Of a stretch of DNA of 42,089 bases, positions 35,168 through 42,089 are shown in pieces. Source of the DNA: Apostichopus californicus (taxonomy: Eukaryota; Echinodermata; Holothuroidea; Aspidochirotida; Stichopodidae). The first letter of the stretch is position 1. Each line of letters opens with the position of its first letter. The notes below the pieces were generated by a model. That model was not told where the DNA came from and did not search any database. It worked only from the letters and a program-made list of their open reading frames with translations. The position numbers and the translations under genes are program-made. The stretch covers positions 1-42,089 of the forward strand of contig JAIPMN010001214.1 of the NCBI GenBank assembly GCA_020650975.1, written 5' to 3'.

Positions 35168-36178
35168 CTTATGGTTTAATAGGATTTACAGCACATGTAT
35201 TCGAAGGAGGACTCTAAAGATTGGACATAAAGTCTTGTACAGTAGGTAGTATTTCTGTGGATGAGTATTTGTATTCTTCTAAAATGGCAACTTTAAGCAA
35301 AGCAAGTACCTTTGCTTCACCCCCTTCCTTTCTTGCCTCCTAGCCACCCTCCATCCCCAATCTCACCAAAAGAAAGCTGTGTACACTATACATAAGATAC
35401 GGAAAACAAGCTTGTTTGCAATAAAGAACCTTTGAGAACTTGGAATAAATACTGAAAGTCAGCAGGGAGTAGAGTGCGACATCATTTGAATTATATCGAC
35501 TATATCATAATTTATAGATATGAATCCCTCCACTGGGAGATTTTGAACTGAGATCTGTGTTTGTACCAGTGGGTTGTAAGGATATGTGCTCATTTGTCAC
35601 TTACTTATCATCACTGAAACCTTGAATAAATTGTGGACTTGTGAGAGACGACATCCTAGCTTGCTGTCATACTCAAGTGTTGCATGAAAGATGAAGAGGC
35701 ATTGCGGAGATGCTGCAGACATGACACAGTGGTTATTAGATGTCAACTGTTGTCAGATTGATAAGCGAGGTAATTTAGGTCAATGTTTTAAACTCCACGG
35801 GTACACTGTTGTTGATAATAAATGCAGAGCATGCATTTATCACATTCCTGTTCTGTAAAATTGCATGTAGACTAATTGCTCTGATCACAAGGTTTTTCAT
35901 ATTGTGAAATTTCCTGTACATATAGTTACAGTAGTACTTTGATTTATAAGGAATTGCTGACATACATATGGTAATATCAAGAACATCAACTCTCCCATTT
36001 GTTGTCAATGCTCCTACCTTTCCCTGCATCCTCCCCCACAATCCTCACCCTTTCCTCCCCTTTTTTTCAAAAGGAATAACAATCTTTAAGCATGCCCGCA
36101 GGTCATCAGTACAATCCAGTTATGTCACATGATAATGGTAAAAATTTGAAACTGGACATCTACATCTGACATGTAAAT

Positions 36179-36463
36179 CATTTAAACCGGACATTTAATT
36201 CCACCGTATAGACCCGTGCGTCCATAATTGAACATGGACCTCTCTATGCCGCAGGGCTGACGACATGCAGCTCTAAATTTGCGATCATGTTATAGCAGAG
36301 TCTGGTGTTTAGTCCGTTTTCATTTAAACCGGACATTTAAACCCACCATAAAGACCTTTGCGTCCGTAATTGAACATGGACCTCTCTATGCCCCAGGGCT
36401 GACAACATGCAGCTTTAAATTTGCGATCATGTTATATTAGAGTCTGGTGTTAAGTTTCGTTTC
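36179..36463. repeat. 142-bp tandem duplication
   Basis: Copy 1 (36179-36320) and copy 2 (36321 to about 36463) both start catttaaaccggacattt. Both share aattgaacatggacctctc, then ctgac.acatgcagct, then aaatttgcgatcatgttata and agtctggtgtt. Scattered substitutions mark moderate age. A weaker partial third unit may precede copy 1 (actggacat near 36152). Confidence 0.9.
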
Positions 36464-36589
36464 ATCCGATGACTTTAAGGGTGGCACTGATTGAAAGCTC
36501 TGCCTTCTTTATTTCAAAATGTCCAACAGTTTTCAATACTGAGCTATAAAGTATGAGTCAGCTCACCACATTTACAGAACATCGATGAT

Positions 36590-36960
36590 TTTCAGTCCGA
36601 ACTGGAAGCACTTTACAAAAAAAGGGAGAAAAAAATCTCATTCATTAGGGCCTCCTTGGATAGCTAGTTAATCGATCGATTAGTGTCATTTGAGACATCG
36701 TTAACCTACTTCAGGATGCAAAGCACAGCCGTGGGATTTCAAATCCGCAAATATTTGTAGGGACTAAATTGGAAAGTTTTTTGTCTCTTTTTGTTCCTTT
36801 GCACACTAAAGTGATAATTAAATAAAATATTGGGACAAGATTTCCCCGCGGAGAAAACTTTAACGAATGGAAACAGAATTATTTGGCTCTAATGGGACAT
36901 CTCATGAGGATTTCAATTTACCGCTGGTGTGAGAGAACTACTCTTTGGGTTTGACATGCT
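36590..36960. other. Complex non-coding island with TAATCGATCGATTA palindrome
   Basis: A 14-bp perfect palindrome at 36669-36682 has TAAT and ATTA homeodomain cores at its two ends. The surrounding 350 bp are of mixed composition (for example ttccccgcggagaaaac near 36842) and unlike the flanking simple DNA. I infer a possible regulatory element. Confidence 0.3.
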
Positions 36961-39191
36961 CTTGACTCTTGCAAACAGTAATGGCCATCTAATGGCTGAC
37001 AAGTGGAATTATATTGAGAATTGACCTGTATATACATTGAGATGATTAGGAAAGTGGAAAATCTATGATTATGAGGCTTCAGATACACTTTTGATTTATT
37101 CATCTTTGTTAGATGACTTTTAAAGGGAAAATTTCATAGAATTTTTTGAAATAATATCTAGTATTTGGGATTATGAGTTTCAAGTTGCTGATGCTGTTAA
37201 ACGTTAATGTCGTCCATTACAAGTTATGGTATTATGAAAGGTAAAAGTCATGGAAAAGCTGACCTAACTGTTTGTAATAAAAATGTTCAAAAATTACAGG
37301 ATTCTTTTGTCATTGTCTGGACTGGACGAGAAGAGAAACCTATGTCGCAGTTGAACTTTTTTTTCTGTCTAATTTCTGCTGCCTTTGTTTTGCAACATAT
37401 TGGGCTTAAGTTTGTAAGTGAATTATGAACCAGAATGTATAAATTAGTACAACTAAAATCCCTTTTGTTTTATCCATGTTTCTTTGAATTGGAATTTCCC
37501 CTGGTTCTATACAAAGTATTTAAACTTCCTCCTATATAAATATAGGCTTGCACAGACAATGTAATTTTTCTTGTATGATTAAACCTAGTTACTTTTACTA
37601 TAGGCAGTAAAAAGAGCTCTGTGAATCTTCTTTTGTGTTAGCTTCCAAACATGCCTCTTCAACTCTGAGAGATTCCGTCCTCGTGGGATTTTTGTCTGAA
37701 TGGATTGTTTTTATGTTTGTTTACTTTTTTACCTTTTTTCGTTTGTTTGAATGGATTGTATGGCACTGAGCCATCTGTTAAAATAGGTGCACATCAAAAA
37801 GTCCTGCAAACTCTTTTTCAAACTATGAAACAACACCGCTACACTTGCGACTGTGACTAACTAGTCTACTGTATTTCACAAGTTTTCAGGGTGTTATTTT
37901 GGTAGATTTGAACAATTAACGGAAGATGAAAGCAGATCGTTCAGGTGATAGCACAAATATTTACCCAGGTTATTGAAAAAATCAAAGATACAGAAAATGG
38001 GATTTACCAAACAAGGGTAAATTGTTTGATATTGTTAGTCTATTGGTTCAATAGAAGTATAGACGATAGTTTAACATGACCCTGGGGAATATTGAAAGGC
38101 TTCGTTGAGTTTGATCAATGAGACACTAAAATTCAACGGATTATGAAGAAATCTTCTAGTTTCCAGTCTTCTAGATATATTCACACAGACTTACACAGTT
38201 AGGATTGTATTTTAGCACCATGCAGTGACAGCAGAAGTACACACTGTACAGTACAGTACTGTCCCAATTAAAGTAAGGGTACTCCATTGTATCAATAGGG
38301 GGGGGGGGGTACTTAAAGGTTTTTCCTTTTGTCACGTATTTGCCCCAAAGTTTAGCATGCTTAAAATTATTGTAAGTTTTGATAAGTACTTTCTTGGTGG
38401 TTCTGTTCCTCTCAAACTGTATAAGATGTGCTCAACTAAACAGTTTTAAATATGAGAAAGAAAAAAAGGCTTTGAGGATTATGGCCCTAAGCTGCTTTGA
38501 GCATATTCGAGCATGTGTGACCATTACTTGACTTTTTTCTAGCATATTTAGAAGCAAGACATTTATTGCTTAAATCTGTATGACATTATAAAGAATATAG
38601 AGATCATTGTTTATCTTTCCTGTTCATTAACAACACAATAGTAGTACACAGGTCAGTCAATATAGCTCCATTTGGTATGGAGCTTGATAATTACATTAGT
38701 TGACTTTCAGGGTTTGTTTTTGTTTGTTTATTCAGTGGGGGAGGGGGGTGTTTCAGGTATTTTCCAGGTTTTTTGTTTTGTTTATTGGCCTCTCTCTGCA
38801 ACACCCTCCACAATTGCTTTTCTATCTTCCTTTACCTCTCATACTTTGAAAGGACTAACTGTAGTAATTATGTCATCAAGCATACAAATATTATAAATAA
38901 AAGTGAGCGCGCTAAACTGCACAGCGGCCCATATAATAAAACATATATACGTTTATCAGCTCTCCCACCATGGCAAACCTTCCAAAGTTATAGAGAAAAT
39001 TGATCAAAACACAGTTCATTGTTAGGGGCAAGTTCAATAAAAACTTGTCGTTTACAAGATATGTTTAAGTTTGACACCCATGTGCTTCAGAAATGAAAAG
39101 TGTTCAATCTCATTTACATAGAGTCAGCTAAGCAGAGAAAACAATGCACAAAACTTCAGACCTACAATACTACTTAATTCCTGATGATGGC
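36961..39191. other. AT-rich non-coding sequence
   Basis: A 12-base G run lies at 38298-38309. I saw no exon, RNA gene or mobile element. Confidence 0.4.
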
Positions 39192-39248
39192 AGCCTATGT
39201 ACAGCATCTAGCCTATATGTACAGCCTATATGTACAGCCTATATACAG
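39192..39248. repeat. 13-bp tandem repeat agcctatatgtac
   Basis: Two perfect units and several diverged units of agcctatatgtac lie head to tail. A short minisatellite. Confidence 0.88.
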
Positions 39249-39640
39249 TAGCTCAGATGGCATTCGACGTTCGCAGTACTAGTGTAGTGTGTGCATTGAT
39301 TTTTTTCGGTCTTTTCTTCGACCTTTTGTCATCCTTTCCGTCAATCAAGGAAACTTCAAATTTTCCTTGATATTCACTTACAGTTAAAGCTGACTGTTTC
39401 CCTTTATCAAATTTGACCATGAAGGTTGCATTTCTTTTGAACCCTTTTTATTCGATTCAATATGAAAACGCTACCAGAGTTATTTCATCACCGTGGTGAT
39501 TGCTTCTGCTCTGACGATCTAGCACAATATCTTCAAAGACCCGGCAACAGTGAAACATAGTCAATTTTTATACTCTTCTCTTTTATACTTTTGTGACCTT
39601 CTTCTAACAATTATCTAATATTTCATGTACACGTACTTTA

Positions 39641-39775
39641 CGCCCATATGACTAATATGGGCGGATTAGTTTAAGCCAAGACGTAATATCTACGTCTTCT
39701 TAGGAGGAAAAATAATTGTCTGTATTACAAAGATGTTTGTATTGCAGCAGAGGCACTGGAAACTTCATCTGCTGC
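39641..39775. other. Cluster of three perfect hairpins
   Basis: Hairpin 1: CGCCCATAT (39641-39649), loop gacta, then ATATGGGCG (39655-39663). Hairpin 2: AAGACGTA (39678-39685), loop atatc, then TACGTCTT (39691-39698). Hairpin 3: GCAGCAGA (39744-39751), 16-nt loop, then TCTGCTGC (39768-39775). All stems are exact. They lie in a complex stretch (about 39250-39960) without an open frame. It could be a structured RNA or a cluster of palindromic protein sites. I do not recognise a known family. Confidence 0.5.
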
Positions 39776-40634
39776 CGTTAATTTGAGGGGATTGGTTGAT
39801 TAATTTCTGTCACGCGAACGGCACAACAATTCGATTACTTTGTCCATCATTTTACAGTGGGTGTTGAACCAAGGTTGACCTGCTATTGGCTGGAGAAGAC
39901 GGGCTGAAAATTATCATCCGTGTTTTTCTAGTTTTTCTAGAGGACATTGTTATGCAAAGAGGCAAATAGTTAATTGTACTATGGTTTTTTTCAAAAGCGG
40001 GGAATTAAAACTTGATCTGATATTGTACAGTATGTTAGCAGAATGCTAAGCTAAATTGGACAGATTGCTAAACAAATGCAATTTAAAGATGCAGTTAATA
40101 CTGTTTTTGTGTGCATAGAATCTTCAAAATCTTTGCACATCTTAAATTGATAGATCTAATCACAGAGAGAGATGTCTCTCGAGAAAAAATAAAACTCTGT
40201 TTGCAAATTAAATAGAAAATTGAGGAAAGCAGAGAAGTTGATTGAACTGTCTCATGTTTACTCAAAAGAATTTAATACTGTGCATGTTTCAGTATTAAAA
40301 TGGATATGAAGATTGAAAGGAGCTACAGTACTAGCAAGCTCAAAATCACAATTACAGGTGAGATATTTTGGTAGATGAGGTAGATGAGGTTTTGAGTGGC
40401 ATCACGATATAAAAATGATTTCTGGTAGTGTTTTCATGCATTGATTACTGTTACTGTCTGTAGGTTATATTGGTATATGTTCTGGATTTATCAGTGCATA
40501 CAGTACATTTCTACAGGAAGTATCAAACACATTTTCACGGGACAGTCGGTGGCTCCCGTCACAAAGTAAATTGAAACGTTCTGCGGCTACATAGTTTTAT
40601 TGAGGAGTTCCTAGTTATTTGTGAATAAAATATG

Positions 40635-40668
40635 GCTGTAGTGGGAATGATGCTGTAGTGGGAATGAT
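40635..40668. repeat. Perfect 17-bp tandem duplication
   Basis: The unit gctgtagtgggaatgat occurs twice without mismatch, followed by a short TA run. Confidence 0.93.
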
Positions 40669-41346
40669 GTATATATATATAGTCACAAAGCTAACACAAC
40701 ATACAGGGTTTCCGTTTCTTTTTCACAAGGGCCTCGATACTTTTGATTTTTGTTTGAAGATCGTTTTGTTCTAATTTACTCGTGGAATGTACAGCTCTAT
40801 ATATGGTTACTGTAGAGAGACTCACTGTTACTTTTAGTAAAACCTCTGTAAGTCATATCTCACCTCTGAAACTACAGTGACCTGCTCCGAGAGTCCCTGT
40901 AATTATTTTAGTCTATTAAAAGTTTTTATGCCTATGTAAAGTGATCTTTTGTTTTCTTTTGTTTTCTCTCTGATAATGAACCTGTCAGTCTGATTGCCCT
41001 CCTGCTGTGTGAGGTGTGTGGCCCGGCCAAATCTCTTGTTTCAAATAGATTTCTTTTTCTGCCTTTCTTTTTCTCCTCAAAAGTTTGATCAACATTGGTA
41101 TTAACAAACTCTGTAGGGTGGCCAATGAGGTGGATATTAATAATTCTCAAGGGGCCTGAGTTCTACAATGATCGAACTTTAAGATATTGGAGACACTCCA
41201 CTGAAAAGTAAACAGGGTTAGCTAGGTATAGACTGCAGACATATACATACTGCTGCTGCTGGTGATAAGAATAATAACTTTTTTTTTGGGGTATATAAAA
41301 CTCGTTATGGGATTTGCTTGTGTATATAGTATGGTAACCTAGTACC

Positions 41347-41620
41347 GGTGCTGTGGCCGAGTGGATAAAGGTGGTGGAATTTGATGCAATGAGGCTTAGC
41401 CATCGGGAGGTTCTGGGTTCGATACCCGGCCGGGTCATAGTAAGGTGGGTTTTTCATGCAATGACTTTCTTACTTGAAAAGATTCCAAATTTGAGTTAAA
41501 ATGTTGAATTGGAAGCCACCCGATGTGTAAGTTGTAATCCATAAGCCCTTGCGGGCTTCTCCCACATTTGTGGGCGCTTAAGCGTAACTGCTAATTATTA
41601 TTACTATTCTTATTATTATT
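41347..41620 (+). mobile_element. tRNA-derived SINE
   Basis: The head (41347 to about 41437) resembles a class II tRNA (Ser or Leu). It has an A box TGGCCGAGTGG at 41354-41364, a long variable region and a B box GGTTCGATACC at 41416-41426, with a T stem ctggg/cccgg. The acceptor stem no longer pairs well, so it is not a working tRNA gene. A roughly 150-bp body follows with three self-complementary words: AAGCCC..GGGCTT, CCCACA..TGTGGG and CGCTTAAGCG (41575-41584). The tail is (ATT)n at about 41591-41620. These are the parts of a SINE that is transcribed by RNA polymerase III and spread by a partner LINE. I could not find clear target duplications. The minus-strand frame starting MTRPGIEPRTSR is the usual antisense reading of the tRNA head. 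Confidence 0.85.
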
Positions 41621-42089
41621 AGTGACAATGTCAATAATCTCATTTATAGCAGAAGTCATTATTTGATACAGTAGTCTCCTCCTAAACGCATGAGATACTA
41701 ACTAAGTTGATATTAGAAATCCTGATTAAAGAGGGCATTTCATCCTGTTCAATAATCACCAAAGGTACTTTGCCCTTCTTCCCATCAAGTAACATCTATT
41801 TTAATCTTTATGTACGTAAACCATTCCAAAATGGTACTACTTCCTCACTATAGAACTATTCCAGGGCTCTATCCTCGTAGGTGAATGCATACACATGCAT
41901 TTGACAAACTAAATTTCATTGTTTTAAATACATTACAACTCACACACACAGTTGCTAAGAAATTATTTATCTTAGGTTTCATACAGTACTATAACCTTTC
42001 AAAGCTATACATCAAAACTCCAAAACCTGACATGACTCATGATAAATTCACTCAAGATTGAACAAAGCTTGAAATTACTGTAAAATTAT
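41621..42089. other. AT-rich non-coding sequence to window end
   Basis: I see nothing that looks like an exon or RNA gene. The sequence may continue the TES-like intron. Confidence 0.4.

Noticed and set aside
41163-41438. Minus-strand 91-codon frame beginning MTRPGIEPRTSR
   Set aside because: It is the antisense reading of the SINE tRNA head, a common false gene in genomes with such SINEs.

Overview
The window is animal nuclear DNA. It is AT-rich, with intron-split genes, GT..AG splice sites, short non-autonomous DNA transposons, a tRNA-derived SINE, minisatellites and long non-coding stretches. The two recognisable genes, NF-YB and a testin (TES)-like gene, together with the recurrent TAGGCCTA-type motif, fit an invertebrate, probably a marine deuterostome such as an echinoderm. 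That taxonomic guess is inference; the sequence does not prove it.

Region 1 (about 1-7,000) is a complete NF-YB gene on the + strand. A promoter-like block near 540-760 carries two CRE-type TTACGTCA sites. Seven coding exons from 1934 to 6754 encode a 208-residue protein with the full NF-YB histone fold. A poly(A) signal follows at 6996-7001.

Region 2 (about 7,000-12,200) is intergenic. It holds two related hAT-type MITEs, 9220-9603 and 11360-11681, each with terminal inverted repeats and an exact 8-bp target-site duplication. Just before the next gene is an unusual interleaved pair of inverted repeats (A B A' B', 11771-11863).

Region 3 (12,202-14,302) is the 5' end of a TES-like gene on the + strand: a 19-codon first exon and a second exon with the hallmark CLKCGDACPGLALHFWR. 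The next expected exon, encoding the rest of the Cys-rich motif and then the PET and LIM domains, was not found. The gene either has a first large intron of more than 27.7 kb running off the window, or the assembly is broken.

Region 4 (14,303-42,089) is probably mostly this intron. It contains a 1,255-bp TIR element flanked by TTAA with an internal tandem duplication, several young tandem duplications, minisatellites and a tRNA-derived SINE at 41347-41620. It also has four or five islands of more complex sequence with perfect palindromes or hairpins (around 22.1-22.8, 32.4-32.6, 36.6-36.95 and 39.3-39.9 kb) that could be conserved regulatory DNA. No other protein-coding gene could be supported. 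Most short open frames here are chance or repeat-derived.

The two genes are not known to work together; they are simply neighbours. NF-YB is a DNA-binding transcription factor subunit, and testin is a cytoskeletal LIM protein.
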